64,000 nt of DNA. It comes from Agapetus fuscipes (taxonomy: Eukaryota; Arthropoda; Insecta; Trichoptera; Glossosomatidae). Positions 18,774-31,849 of the stretch are shown in pieces. The stretch is taken from contig OX637352.1 in the NCBI GenBank assembly GCA_951799405.1, positions 11,666,820-11,730,819 on the forward strand, read 5' to 3'. Position 1 is the stretch's first letter, and the number at the start of each line of letters is the position of its first letter. The notes beneath the pieces are model-generated. The model made no database searches. It had not been told where the DNA came from and worked only from the letters and a program-made list of their open reading frames with translations. The position numbers and the translations under genes are program-made.

Positions 18774-21700
18774 ACCGGTGTGAAGACAGCCTGACAGTTG
18801 GGATGGCCTGACGGTTGAACAAAAATTCCCCATATTAAAAAATAAATAATTTAAACTTAATTAAAAAGCAATAAAACTATAAATAGTACTTATAAAACTA
18901 TACCAAATGAATAATTATACAATAATCTACTACAAAATTAAATGAAATGTAATAAAAATCTCGGCAATCAATAACTAGAGCACTTTTAGTAAAATGCAAA
19001 TTATTGAAAAAACTAAAAAATAGACACTACGATTTTACTACTGATTATGTTAATAAGTAACATAATCAAGCATAATCAGCAATAAAATTTGGGAGATTCT
19101 ACCCAAGGCATAGAGAAAAAAAATATTGAAATTTTCATAGTCATATGAAAAATAATATTTTTTGCGATGGAAGATTGTGAAAAAACGAAATCATAGACTG
19201 TATTTTTTTACGATTGATTATGTTAACTAGAGATGTAATCAAGCATATTGAGCAATAAAATTTAGGAGATTCTACCCAAGCCATAGAGAAAAAAAATGCT
19301 GAAATTTTCATAGTCATATGAAAAATCATATTTTTTGCGATGGAAGATTGTGAAAAAACGAAACCATAGACTGTATTTTTTTACGATTGATTATGTTAAC
19401 TAGAGATGTAATCAAGCATATTGAGTAATAAAATTTGGGAGATTCTACCCAAACCATAGAGAAAAACAATGCTGAAATTTTCATAGTCATATGAAAAATC
19501 ATATTTTTTGCGATGGAAGATTGTGAAAAAACGAAATCATAGACTGTATTTTTTTACGATTGATTATGTTAACTAGAGATGTAATCAAGCATATTGAGTA
19601 ATAAAATTTGGGAGATTCTACCCAAGCCATAGAGAAAAAAAATACTGAAATTTTCATAGTCTTATGAAATTTCATACTTTTTGCGATGGAAGATTGTGAA
19701 AAAACGAAATCATAGACTGTATTTTTTTACGATTGATTATGTTAACTAGAGATGTAATCAAGCATATAAAGCAATAAAATTAGGGAAACTAGTCAACATA
19801 ATCAGTCGTAAAAAAATCAGTCTATGATTTAGTTTTTTCACAATCTTCCATCGCAAAAATATGATTTTTCATATAACTATGAAAATTTCGACAATTTTTT
19901 TCTCTATGGCTTGGGTAGAATCTCCTAAGTTTTATTGCTTATTATGCTTGAGTACATCTCTAGTTAACATAATCAATCGTAAAAAAATACAGTCTATGTT
20001 TTCGTTTTTTCACAATCTTCCATCGCAAAAAATATGATTTTTCATATAACTATGAAAATTTCGACAATTTTTTTCTCTATGGCTTGGGTAGAATCTCCCA
20101 AATTTTCTTGCTGATTATGCTTGAGTACATCCCTAGTCAACATAATCAGTCGTAAAAAAATACAGTCTATGTTTTCGTGTTTTCACAATCTTCCATCGCA
20201 GAAAATATGATTTTTCATATGACTATGAAAATTTCGACAATTTTTTTCTCTATGGCTTGGGTAGAATCTCCCAAATTTTATTGCTGATTATGCTTGAATA
20301 CATCCCTAGTCAACATAATCAGTCGTAAAAAAATACAGTCTATGTTTTCGTTTTTTCACAATCTTCCATCGCAAAAAATATGATTTTTCATATGACTATG
20401 AAAATTTCGACAATTTTTTTCTCTATGGCTTGGGTAGAACCTCCCAAATTTTATTGCTGATTATGCTTGAGTACATCCCTAGTCAACATAATCAGTCGTA
20501 AAAAAATACAGTCTATGTTTTCGTTTTTTCACAATCTTCCATCGCAGAAAATATGATTTTTCATATGACTATGAAAATTTCGACAATTTTTTTCTCTATG
20601 GCTTGGGTAGAATCTCCCAAATTTTATTGCTGATTATGCTTGAGTACATCTCTTGTTAACATAATCAATCGTAAAAAAATACAGTCTATGTTTTCGTTTT
20701 TTCACAATCTTCCATCGCAGAAAATATGATTTTTCATATGACTATGAAAATTTCGACCATTTTTTTCTCTATGGCTTGGGTAGAATCTCCCAAATTTTAT
20801 TGCTGATTATGCTTGAGTACATCCCTAGTCAACATAATCAGTCGTAAAAAAATACAGTCTATGTTTTCGTTTTTTCACAATCTTCCATCGCAAAAATATG
20901 ATTTTTCATATAACTATGAAAATTTCGACAATTTTTTTCTCTATGGCTTGGGTAGAATCTCCCAAATTTTATTGCTTATTATGCTTGAATACATTCCTAG
21001 TTAACATAATCAATCGTAAAAAAATACAGTCTATGTTTTCGTTTTTTCACAATCTTCCATCGCAAAAAATATGATTTTTCATATGACTATGAAAATTTCG
21101 ACAATTTTTTTCTCTATGGCTTGGGTAGAATCTCCCAAATTTTATTGCTTATTATGCTTGAATACATCCCTAGTTAACATAATCAATCGTAAAAAAATAC
21201 AGTCTATGTTTTCGTTTTTTCACAATCTTCCATCGCAAAAAATATGATTTTTGATATGACTATGAAAATTTCGACAATTTTTTTCTCTATGGCTTGGGTA
21301 GAATCTCCCAAATTTTATTGCTTATTATGCTTGAGTACATCTCTAGTTAACATAATCAATCGTATAAAAATACAGTCTATGGTTTCGTTTTTTCACAATA
21401 TTCCATCGCAAAAAAAATGAAATTTCATATGACTATGAAAATTTCGACAATTTTTTTCTCTATGGTTTGGGTAGAATCTCCCAAATTTTATTGCTTATTA
21501 TGCTTGAGTACAACCTTAATTAACATAATCAATCGTAAAAAAGTACAGTCCATGTTTTCGTTTTTTCACAATCTTCCATCGCAGAAAATATGATTTTTCA
21601 TATGACTATGAAAATTTCGACATTTTTTTTCTCTATGGCTTGGGTAGAATCTCCCAAATTTTATTGCTTATTATGCTTGAATACATCCCTAATTAACATA

Positions 21701-23046
21701 ATCAATCGAAAAAAAGTACAGTCTATGTTTTCGTTTTTTCACAATCTTCCATCGCAGAAAATATGATTTTTCATATGACTATGAAAATTTCGACAATTTT
21801 TTTCTCTATGGTTTGGGTAGAATCTCCCAAATTTTATTGCTTATTATGCTTGAGTACAACCTTAATTAACATAATCAATCGTAAAAAAGTACAGTCTATG
21901 TTTTCGTTTTTTCACAATCTTCCATCGCAGAAAATATGATTTTTCAAATGACTATGAAAATTTCGACATTTTTTTTCTCTATGGCTTGGGTAGAATCTCC
22001 CAAATTTTATTGCTTATTATGCTTGAGTACATCCCTAGTCAACATAATCAGTCGTAAAAAAATACAGTCTATGATTTAGTTTTTTCACAATCTTCCATCG
22101 CAAAAATATGATTTTTCATATAACTATGAAAATTTCGACAATTTTTTTCTCTATGGCTTGGGTAGAATCTCCAAAATTTTATTGCTGATTATGCTTAAAT
22201 ACATCCCTAGTCAACATAATCAGTCGTAAAAAAATACAGTCTATGTTTTCGTTTTTTCACAATCTTCCATCGCAGAAAATATGATTTTTCATATGACTAT
22301 GAAAATTTCGACAATTTTTTTCTCTATGGCTTGGGTAGAATCTCCCAAATTTTATTTCTGATTATGCTTGAATACATCCCTTGTCAACATAATCAGTCGT
22401 AAAAAAATACAGTCTATGATTTAGTTTTTTCACAATCTTCCATCGCAAAAATATGATTTTTCATATAACTATGAAAATTTCGGCATTTTTTTTCTCTATG
22501 GCTTGGGTAGAATCTCCTAAATTTTATTGCTGATTATGCTTGAGTACATCTCTAGTTAACATAATCAATCGTAAAAAAATACAGTCTATGATTTCGTTTT
22601 TTCACAATCTTCCATCGCAGAAAATATGATTTTTCATATGACTATGAAAATTTCGACAATTTTTTTCTCTATGGCTTGGGTAGAATCTCCCAAATTTTAT
22701 TGCTGATTATGCTTGAGTACATCCCTAGTCAACATAATCAGTCGTAAAAAAATACTGTCTATGATTTCGTTTTTCACAAACAGTTGACATAAAGGCATTT
22801 ACAAAGCTTTATGAATATGTGAAGGATACGCCTTTTCGTGTATATTTTTGTTTGCGAAAGATTAATTAAGTTTATTTGTGAACGCATTTGGTCTTTTAAT
22901 GTTTTTATACCTATAAATTGTTAAAATATATTTTTTTCTCTAAAAAAAAAATAATCCATACATTTAGGGAAACGGGTTTTTTCGTTTACATCCCCAGATT
23001 TCCTTAGCTGTCAGGCTAGCACCTGTCAGGCTGTCTTCACACCGGT
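18774..23046. mobile_element. Satellite-carrying TIR element, copy 1
   Basis: 4273 bp. Begins accggtgtgaagacagcctg and ends with its exact reverse complement. About 250 bp of unique left end and 280 bp of unique right end match those of the copy at 50814-56610. The core is ~173-bp satellite, about four to five units in one direction (about 19075-19790) and about 17 in the other (19790-22770). No transposase frame. The flanking 8-bp words differ (accttgtc, ctattaga), unlike copy 2, so this copy has lost its original flank on one side. The left TIR lacks a 15-bp segment between two cctgacag repeats that copy 2 retains. Confidence 0.9.
19075..22775. repeat. ~173-bp satellite in inverted arrays
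   Basis: In the right arm the marker tctctatgg recurs at 19901, 20074, 20247, 20420, 20593, 20766, 20938 and 21111, a period of 173 (once 172). The orientation flips near 19790 with no spacer. The unit is A/T-rich with fixed gggtagaatctccc. Frames inside it are repeat artefacts. Confidence 0.95.
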
Positions 23047-23094
23047 CTATTAGAATTTTTTGTTTGTTTATTTTATGCAAGTGATTAAGTTACA

Positions 23095-23324
23095 ATGGAT
23101 ATTGTTGTGAAGCTTGAGAAGGAGCCGGTCTCGGAGTTTATAGATGCACAACTAGTGCACTCAGATGAACAAATAGACATTGAAGAGAGCGATGTGAAGC
23201 AAGAGAGACTGGATATTAAGATAGAATGGGAAGGTGAAGACCCTTTAGCAGATAATGTGAAGAATGAAGATAATATGAATCGACTAGTTCTAACCTCTGG
23301 CAAGCCTACCATGACGAAATGTTG
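23095..23324 (+). CDS. ZNF-A exon 1 (acidic N terminus)
   Basis: Starts MDIVVKLEKEPVSEF, like exon 1 of ZNF-B and ZNF-C. The segment is acidic and carries PsiKxE sequences VKLE, VKQE, IKIE and VKNE, matching the SUMO acceptor consensus. The ATG context (tacaATGG) is shared with the paralogs. The exon end is uncertain. A donor ttg|gtaaca at 23325 is homologous to the ZNF-C donor but leaves phase 2, while exon 2 needs phase 1. An internal aag|gtgaag at 23234 gives the right phase but is not conserved in the paralogs. An unseen middle exon is possible. The satellite TIR element ends 48 bp before the ATG. Confidence 0.7.
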
Positions 23325-23439
23325 GTAACATTAATACCCATTTAACCATTGCATTTAACCCTTTGCACTCGATATTTTTTTTTGTAAGATATAATAATTG
23401 GCCAATTTATATATAGCGCCGTTTAGTGGCACTAGCCAC

Positions 23440-24128
23440 CCCAAGGGCGCTTTTATGTGTTGAAGCTTCTGTTAAACAAATGTGTCTTAAGCACCTTCCT
23501 GAAACTGCCAACACTGGTCTCTGTTCTCAACTCCAGAGGTAGACTGTTCCAGCAGGATGGACCAGCCGAACTAAAAGCTCTGTCTCCGAAACCGGTTCTG
23601 TTCCGTCGAAGAGGCAGTTGAAGCCAGTTTACGGCGTCACTCTGTGCAGAACGATGAGTGCGTTGTTTTCCACCTATCTGGTCGACTGCACAATTCACAC
23701 ATGTACGATGGGCTAACTTCTCTGAGGGCGTTAAAAACGGAAACACATATTTTGTACTCAATCCTCTCTGGGACCCGCAGCCAATGAAGGTGCTGCAACA
23801 GAGGAGAGACATGGTCAGTTTTTCGTTCTCCCAAAAGTAATTTGGCTGCAACATAAAAGGCGGACTGCAGTCTAGACTGCTGAAACCTGGGAAGACCCCA
23901 GAACAGACCATTGCAATGATCCAGTCTCGACACAACGAAAGACGCGATGAGAACCGTAGCACAGTTTCTGACCCATCTCAACTGCCTGAGATGAAAGAAA
24001 CAGGAGCTCACAGTCGAGCTTATTTGCGTACTCATGGACAGAGTGTTGTCAAGATGGACCCCAAGAAACTTAATTGGGCTGGATGGATATACATCTTGGC
24101 CCACTATTTTGATTGATGAGCCAAGCAA
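23440..24128 (-). pseudogene. CR1/L2-like LINE 3' remnant in the ZNF-A intron
   Basis: The - strand frame reads SPIKFLGVHLDNTLSM and LHWLRVPERIEYKICVSVFN, then after a frameshift near 23670 CWNSLPLELR and the terminal FRKVLKTHLF. This series is typical of the RT thumb and C terminus of CR1/L2-type LINEs. The palm and endonuclease are absent. Confidence 0.8.
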
Positions 24129-24430
24129 GTGTTTCCTACCAGGAGACGATATCCAGATAAATTTTTACTCGAACCAGTAACTCAAATGTAGGTTTTTGTA
24201 AATTTACAAAAATAATTAATAGTTTATTTACAACAAAATAAAATAAATTGATACAGTTAGCATGCAAATTGTCAATAAAAGAAATGGATAAATGTTTCAA
24301 ATGATTTATTTATAAAAAATGTAAGCAATTGTTTGGTATTTTTGAATTTTATATCGTTTCAGTGAGTGAAAGAGGTAACATTGTACCAATGCTGAGAGAA
24401 CAATAATGATCTCCTTCGGTGTATTTACAG

Positions 24431-25635
24431 ATGACAGTTCTGAGAGGGATCCAGTCAGGGTGGAACATGTGTGCCATGCCTGCAGCTACAAGGCCAGTCA
24501 AAACAAACTCTTGAGGATCCATCAGTTGTTCAGTTGCTGCGAGCTGGAGCACACATCTGAATGTGGATCCGTCCCCGGGACAAGCAAGAGCCACCATCAC
24601 AGACACACAACCTCAGAGAGCGGGTCATCCACCTCAACAGATCAACAAAACATAAACACACATGATGATAGTGAACAAGGCAAACCTGAATACACAAATT
24701 TATTGATTGCACAACCCACTCAGTATTCCTGCCGGGAATGTAGTTATAAATCAGTGAGGAGACCAGCCCTGAAGAGAAACACACTGGTGCTCACTGGACT
24801 AAAAATGTTGGCATGTAATCAGTGTGATTATAAAACATCATGGTCAAGTAATTTAATTAGTCATAAAATTAAACATAGTGGACACAAAGCATATTCTTGT
24901 AGTCAGTGTGATTTCAAAGCTTACCATTTTAGTAATGTAAAAAGACATGAACTTACTCATAACAATCAGAAACCGTTTGCTTGTGAGCACTGTGATTATA
25001 CAGCTAAATATATACATACTCTGAAAATACATAAACTTATCCACAGGGAACACAAACCTTTTGCTTGTGGGCAGTGTGATTATACAACTACAACATCATA
25101 TAGTTTGAAATGTCATAAATATCTACACACAGGACATAAAGCCTTTGCTTGTGATCAGTGTGATTATAAAGCCACACAGTCAAGTCATTTAAAAAGTCAT
25201 GCACTTACACACACAGGACTTAAAGCATTTGCATGTGATCAATGTGATTATAGATGTTCACAGCTTGGCTCTTTAAGATCACATAAATTAAAACACACTG
25301 AACTGAAACCGTTTGCGTGTGATCAGTGTGATTATAAATGTAAAAAGTCAAGTGATTTGAAAAAACATAAACTAATACACACTGGACACAAACTATTCAT
25401 CTGTGATCAGTGTGATTATAAAGCTGCACGGTCAAGTAATTTGATGAGTCATAAACGAACACACACAGGGAAAAAAGCATTTGCTTGTGACCAGTGTGAT
25501 TATAAAGCTTCATGGTCTAGTGCCTTGAAAAGCCATAAACTGAGACACACTGGTCGTAAAGCATTAGCTTGCGATCAGTGTGATTATAAAGCTTTATTGC
25601 CTTGTCATTTGAGAAGACATAAACTAACACACTGA
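24431..25635 (+). CDS. ZNF-A exon 2, C2H2 zinc-finger array
   Basis: Preceded by the acceptor gtatttacag. It opens with a conserved stretch: SSERDP, a C2HC-type motif (CHACSYK...H...C; CX2CX12HX4C), then a Ser/Thr/His-rich linker. One degenerate finger that has lost its histidines is followed by 10 good C2H2 fingers, most of the form CDQCDYKx12HKxxH with Tyr where Phe is usual. Linkers are TGxKxF rather than TGEKP. Probably a nuclear DNA-binding protein; the target is unknown. Directly after the stop a decayed next finger can still be read (about 25636-25665), so the array was once longer. Splice connection to exon 1 is unresolved (phase). Confidence 0.85.
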
Positions 25636-26414
25636 TCTTAAAGCATGTAATCAGCATGGTTTTCAAAGATATCATCTCAGTCAGAAGCTGCCCTTCAACG
25701 GGTGAAGTGGATGATCCCTATGGATGACTTGGTAAAATAGGTACCTACTTATTAAAAATGGAATCTGAGAAATAAACTGGGATATTTCCTGAAGCATTTA
25801 ACTTTGGTGTCAAAGTTCTACAAAGGGCTATCTGTATTTTTAAAGGTTTCTGTCTTTGCTATTTCGGCAAAATGCGATGTAAAAAGATAAAGACCTCTTC
25901 TTGTTTCCCCTCTCATGCCGAAGAAACATAAACTGGGATGGCGGTGATCCAAAACATATCCTTTCTGTTTTTCTTAATATATAAGTACTTACTTACTTTC
26001 CGTGTCCGGAACACCATCATATGTGCAGCCCCCAGTACTCGGCCACACGAACTCCACTTCCGCTCGCCATCACCACGTCCTCAAGCGTGCACGTTGCTCC
26101 AATCAGGGGACAAGTAAGCCGAGCTTATCTGTGAGCTTCGGTACATACTTACATGCGTTCTTCATAGACTGTGGAGGGATATCGCGGCTGGTCACACATT
26201 ACATACTCACGAGACGTTGGCACAGATCAAAAATAATATTATTATTCAATAGCATTTTTTACGAGGATTCCCCGTGGCATAATATTACACTAAAATATTT
26301 AATATTTTAGTCAGTCTTACGCATTTTTAATCAGTGTATGTTCAAGTTGTCAGAAAATCTTAACCTAGCGGCAATCAAAGAGAAAATATTGCAAAATGAC
26401 TTACAACCACAAGG
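25636..26414. other. ZNF-A 3' region, non-coding
   Basis: Contains decayed finger remnants at the start and an aataaa at about 25770 that could serve polyadenylation. I recognise nothing in the remainder. Confidence 0.4.
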
Positions 26415-26647
26415 ATAGTTTTTTTATTTTTTTTTTATTTCATAAACAATTTTTACAAGAAATATAAATCTTAAAAATTAAACATTTTTGTCCCGATAAA
26501 CCAAAAATTTTCAGTTTGTCATCGGGTGCAACAATCAAATTAAAAAATAAAAGTCTTAGTATTTAGTGCTAGTATGAAATAAAAAGTAAATTAAAGTTAA
26601 AATTAGGAGACAAGAGTAGAGTAAAAACACAAATATAGTTAAGGTAA

Positions 26648-27736
26648 TTAATATAAAAAAGTTCTTTCTCCCAGCCAAATCTTCAAAGATATTATAATTT
26701 TATTAATGTTTGTAGATTCCTTTTTAAAGTCCTTTGGCAACAAATTAAATATTTTTGGCACAAGGTAATCCAACGTTCTTTGTCCATATTTGTTATTAAT
26801 TCTTGGCACAACTATTCCTTCATTAGATGTAAATCTTGTTTGGTACACATGCTCTAGTTTATTTTTATATTTATCATTAAACAATTGTTGACATATAATT
26901 ATGTTCCATAGTATACCCTTAATAGGCAAGACATTTAATGATTGGAATAAAAATGGTATATTCTGCCTTTGGTTATACACATTTATGGGAGCAATTAATT
27001 TTAAGAGAGCATTTTGAACATTTTGTACATTTTTAATATTGGTGGCGCAAGAATGTCCCCATGCAGTGAGGCCGTATCTTATAATGGACTCTGCAAGCGA
27101 TAAATATACCAATCTTAATGTAGGGAGCGGCAATATAAACTTTAACTTATATAATTGTCCAACAACAGATCTCAGTCGTTTGCACGTTTTTGAAGTATGT
27201 GTGTTCCACTTGAAGAAACAGTCAATTGTTACTCCTAGATAAGTATAATCGCTTACAATGTCAATATTTTCACATAAACAAGTTCTACAATTATTGTTGA
27301 CATGAAGGCATTCATAATTATGGGTTTTTATGGTTGGCACAGTACTAATTCTAGCATGAGGGGATCTAATATGCATAATTTTAGTTTTTTTTAAATTAAT
27401 TAAAAGACCTGCATCATGACACCAATTCTGCAGTTTATCAAAATCATTTTGTAACATTGTGTTACATTCATCTAAATTCTCACTAGATATGACAAGTGCA
27501 GTATCATCCGCATATACATAATATTTTACATTTGAGAAAATATATTTAATAAAAGATACATAAATTATATATAATATAGGGCCTAAAACAGATCCTTGCG
27601 GGACCCCAGCACTGATGTTCTTAATATCACTTTTAGATCCATCAATATTAACAGTCATGGTTCTGTTAGAGAGGTAATTTTCAAAGAGATGTAAAACTGG
27701 GCCTCTAATCCCTATGACATCTAAGTATCTAAGCAA
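26648..27736 (-). pseudogene. Jockey-like ORF2, RT fragment
   Basis: 362 codons without interruption. It contains GVPQGSVLGP (RT motif) and YADDTAL, then the thumb region with YLGV and the C-terminal RT tail. The first RT motifs are absent; the start at ML is simply the first Met after the deletion. Confidence 0.85.
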
Positions 27737-27759
27737 TTTTAAGTGATCAATTTATCGTT

Positions 27760-28284
27760 TTAATCAAATAATATATTATCATTTATGTTAGTGTAATCAT
27801 TAAAAAATGATGAAATTTCAGTTAAAAATCCCTGTTTATTAAGGTTAGGTGGTCTATAAAGAGCAAGAAAGTGAATAATAAATTTGTTTGGTAGTGTCAA
27901 AGTTCCAAAGACATTTTCAAAACAAAGAGATTGGAGGGATTTTTGTACAAAATTAAATTTTTTACTAACATACAATTTTATTCCCCCGCCCATTTTGCTA
28001 CTTCGGCAGAAGTGGAAACTATTGAATTCAGGCAAGTTATAAAAACAAGTTTCGAAGTCCTTTATTGAGGTTTCACAGAGCATTAAGATATCGATAAACT
28101 TTAAACAATTTCTAAAATATGCATTAAAAATATCCCAATATTTACAAATTGAACGAATGTTCAATTGGACACACACAATATTATTTTTATCATAGGCTCC
28201 ATCCTTTAACTCAATAAAGTCTTCTAGTCTATTCACTCTTATAAAGTCTATGTCACTCTCGTCATCAATAATATTAATGCTCAT
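27760..28284 (-). pseudogene. Jockey-like ORF2, endonuclease fragment
   Basis: 174 codons. QLNIRS and CET are APE-type endonuclease landmarks near the start, followed by GGGIKLYVS and LYRPPN. The catalytic SDH-type end is missing because the frame stops (ILFD then stop) at the deletion joint with the RT fragment. Confidence 0.75.
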
Positions 28285-28712
28285 TGTATTTTTTTACTTT
28301 TGACGTAGGACTGCCATAATAGGAGTTAAAAAATAAAAATAAAGTAAAAAGCATACATGACAGGTAAAAGTACAAAATAAAAAGTGGTAGGTTATCATTG
28401 TTATTTGATAAAACAGAAGTCAGTACATACATATTATACAAGGTATAAATATTTGGTAGACATGTTATAATAATGCATTCATTGTAAAGTGCGAACACTA
28501 TCATATATCCATAAATACAACAAAACAATTTACATTTCACAACATATCTATCATCAATGTACAAATAAAACAATATACACACATCAGTATCATTACTAAT
28601 CACAGGTCCACCATATACATGAATTATTATATTATGATAGGATAGAGAATATAAAAAGAAGAGATAACAGAGTGTACTGAAACAGTGCAAAGGAAGTATA
28701 AAAAGAAAGCAT

Positions 28713-29845
28713 TTAATATTCAATATTTTGTTCTGCAAGAAAAAGCATTTTTGAGTAGATTTTGCATTTTATTTTATCATTGGCCCTATGTTTCGTAGGA
28801 AAAGACAACTTAAATCTTTCGTTGTGCTTTGTGCAATTTTTACATTTTGGAGGACCCTCCTTGTTTGTACAATCTTTGTACGTATGAGCACCTCCACAAT
28901 AAGTACAGCATACGTCATGTTGGCCGTCTCTTTGCAGACATCTCGCCGCACTGTGCCCCCACATAAGACAAGAGAAGCATTGAGTAATTGCATTCGCATC
29001 TTCAACTGGAATCCTCTGATATCCTAAATTACCTTCATAAGTAATACTCTTCGTATAGTAGGGTCCACTTCCACGATGTAGTTTGATGTGTCATTATATT
29101 TGCTTTTAATAATTTTTTTAACACGGAGCATTTCATCAAAGTGTTGATCTGGATTTAGGGCAGAAATCTCAGAGTTTTGAGTCACAATGTCCTCCAGGAA
29201 ATCATCCTTATCATAATCATTCTGTATACCTTTCAAAATCATAGTAGGTTTCCTTTTTTTCAGTTCATCAACGTTAACATCCTTAAATTCGTTTTCTATG
29301 CACTTCTTCAATTTATGCGCATCATATTTTCTGTTACATTTTATGATGACTCTATTTTTAGAAATTTTTTTCACCTCCTCCACACTTATACCAAGATTTC
29401 TTAGTTTAATTTTTTGGTAGATTTCCTTAATAAGGTCATGAGCAGAAGAGTTATTTAACGGGATTAACATTAGATTGTACAGATTATTAACGTTTTTCGC
29501 ATTAGTTTCGTTTTTGAAAACATCATCGAATTTCACTTTTATGTTGTCAGAAATAGTCTGGATAGATTCTTCTATGTGATCTAACTTAGACTCTATTTTA
29601 TCCTGCGAGGCAGCAGAGTTGACAAGGAAGATCAAGTGTTCCATTATACCACTAACAGCATCACTGACAGCTCCGCGCTGATCTTTAGATAGGATATTAA
29701 TTGCCAGCAGTTCTTTGATTTTCTTTTGATGAATTTTAGCGTCCTTCAGCCTCTCGACGCAGGATAGGGAGTTGGAATTAACGGTTGTGTTCATTTTGTA
29801 TGAATTTTTCAAGGAAATATAAATTGGAGATTGGTTAGGAAACAA
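28713..29845 (-). pseudogene. Jockey-like ORF1 (gag-like), frameshifted
   Basis: The first part (29845-29024) has coiled-coil-rich sequence (LDHIEESIQTISDNI) and an RRM-like region. After a stop the frame shifts into 29005-28713, which encodes zinc knuckles (CTYCGGAHTYKDC, CKNCTKHNE) typical of LINE ORF1 proteins. At least one frameshift breaks it. Confidence 0.8.
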
Positions 29846-29860
29846 TTTGACAGCTGTATG

Positions 29861-30423
29861 ATGAGAAGCTTATTAACGATGGTCACAGTAGGTAGGTAGG
29901 ATGGTAGTAGTAGGTACTATTTGCTCTGCACGCTGTCAAAATCAGATGACTCGTCTTGCAAATTAATAAATCTTTTAATTTGAGCACTGTTTATCTTTAC
30001 AATACCAAACCCACAATATATGTGGCAAAACACACGTTCAGCTACAACAATATACACTTAGAACTCCAAAAATCAACAAAAAAACAGTAAAACTCCAAAT
30101 TAATATAAATAAAGTCGGTTAATGCGTGTTACTGCACTCGATACAGAATTGTCTATATGAACCAAGTAACCATGTAACCAATAATGAATCCAAGTAACAG
30201 CAACATGGATTGTGGAGGAGTCTACAGCATTTCGTATGTAGACTGTGACTCGGTGTAGGGTGGGCAGACCTCAAGGTCTATAAATGTAAAATTAAAAGAA
30301 CCCTATAGGGCATTTAGAGGTCTGAATACGCTGAAATGGCGGATCATTGCATCAAGAATGACCATAACATTGGCATTGGTGATGTAAAGGTCCTGCACTC
30401 AGAATATAGTACAGCAACTAAAT
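29861..30423. other. Non-coding
   Basis: A short (gtag)n-like microsatellite near 29889-29920; otherwise nothing recognised. Confidence 0.5.
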
Positions 30424-30753
30424 TGACCGGTCCGTAGTCTAGTGGTTAACACTTCTGACTCGTAAATGGAAGGTTGTGGGTTTGAATCCAGAGCACAAAA
30501 AAAATACCATTTACATTTTCAAATATGCTCTTCGCTGGGTGAAAAATTCATATACCTTTACCCAAGACCGGTCACTTAAGGTCCATCCAGCCTTACAGCA
30601 ACTGGGTCTTGCTTGAGTATTGGTGCTTTGTAGCGACGACCAAGCTCGTACACCTCTGCGGCACTACAACAAGTAGACCTACACTACACCAATAGACCCC
30701 TAGAGTCTCTAGAATCTAGGGATTCTCCCGCACAGGATTTCTTAAAAAAAAAA
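30424..30753 (+). mobile_element. tRNA-derived SINE, copy 1
   Basis: Head gaccggtccgtagtctagtgg includes an A-box-like tagtctagtgg and a B box gggtttgaatcc. The body includes gtccatccagccttacagca, and the end is a ten-A run (30744-30753). It uses RNA polymerase III-type internal promoters. It is not a functional tRNA gene: no acceptor-stem pairing is found. Confidence 0.85.
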
Positions 30754-30935
30754 TATATTTACCTTTACCCAAGACCGGTCACTTAAGGTCCATCCAGCCT
30801 TACAGCAACTGGGTCTTGCTTGAGAATTGGCGCTTTCTTCAGCGATGACCAAGCTCGTAGAGGGCTCTTGAGGTGTGATACACAGAAAAATAGCACTCAC
30901 CAAATAAATCATCCTAATATTATTATTATTATTTA
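30754..30935 (+). mobile_element. SINE, headless copy with a different tail
   Basis: Starts inside the body at acctttacccaagaccggtc, with no tRNA head, and ends in (att)n after cactcaccaaataaatcatc. This tail differs from the poly-A tail of the copy just before it, so two subfamilies share one body. Confidence 0.8.
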
Positions 30936-31477
30936 AATGCCCAAGGAACAATAGAAATCTATAAACATAAACAAAATGGCCATATCATAAACATACTAAT
31001 CCCTCCAGCTTCCCCCCTACTAATTACCCCTTTCTGCACCCTGTCATAGCCCCGCCCTTTGTTTAAAACTTTCTCCCATAAAATATACTTTCTCTGGAAT
31101 CCACATTTTACATCTGTTAGTTGTTCTCTTGATAATGGTGTGATAACATCGAAAGCGCTCGAGGAAATAAATCAACCCGTGAAGAAAAACTTTGGGTTTT
31201 ATCTTTACATTATTAAAACTCTGAAACTTTTGTGATAAAATGATTTTTTTCTTCCATGCGTAAAGTTTTGTTTATATTGTTACTGTTGTTACTTAGTACC
31301 TCAATGTGTTGTGATTTCATAATAAATTAAATAGAGTATATTTTGGTCTACTAATGCAGTGATTTAATATCTATAAAAAATGTAGGAAAAATAGAAGCCA
31401 AGAGGCGAGGACCTGCACACTGCACAGTGCCCAGCCTGGTGATATTTATGTAGCATCTATGCCTGTGTGCTGTAAGG
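30936..31477. other. Non-coding
   Basis: No gene or repeat recognised. Confidence 0.4.
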
Positions 31478-31610
31478 TGTGGACTGAAGAAATGATTCCC
31501 TGTTTCGGTGGTTATTTCAAAATCCAAAATAAAATACTGGCAAGGTTTATTCAGCCTTCACAAGAAATGAGTACCAGCTCCTTCGGGAGAAACCCTTTGG
31601 AGATAACGCG
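31478..31610 (+). repeat. Dispersed repeat R, copy 1
   Basis: Matches the reverse complement of 50085-50200 (gttattttcaaa, aggtttaytcagccttcaca, gagtaccagc). A third short piece lies at 34733-34775. Family unknown. Confidence 0.65.
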
Positions 31611-31849
31611 GCAAGAAGTTACAGTATATGTAAAAAAATAAGTGAATTAAAACTTTGTTTCCATTTAAATTTTTTAAATAATTAAAAATGGACTTTCACT
31701 GTGTTAATAAATCCACCCTAAAAAATATTACAGTATATGTTATTATAAGCTTAGTTGTGTTGCGGGTAACCTCTTGGTGGGAATGGAACTGGTCACTGGA
31801 GCTCTTGATATGAAATGCAACCATTCTACCGGACCAGACCGAATATTGA

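Larger units (their letters stand above)
26415..29860 (-). mobile_element. Jockey-like LINE, internally deleted
   Basis: Read on the - strand: ORF1 (gag-like) with zinc knuckles, an endonuclease fragment, an RT fragment, and an A-rich 3' end at about 26419-26450. The end of the endonuclease and the start of the RT are missing across about 27736-27775, so the copy is dead. I could not define a target duplication. Confidence 0.85.

Noticed and set aside
19141..21004. Similar open frames in the copy 1 satellite
   Set aside because: Repeat artefacts for the same reason.
19075..22775. Regular repeats as a CRISPR-like array
   Set aside because: Units of 173 bp with no unique spacers, in an animal-type genome.
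28274..28738. A 154-codon frame on the - strand
   Set aside because: It lies between ORF1 and the endonuclease of the defective LINE, is hydrophobic and AT-driven, and matches no expected domain.
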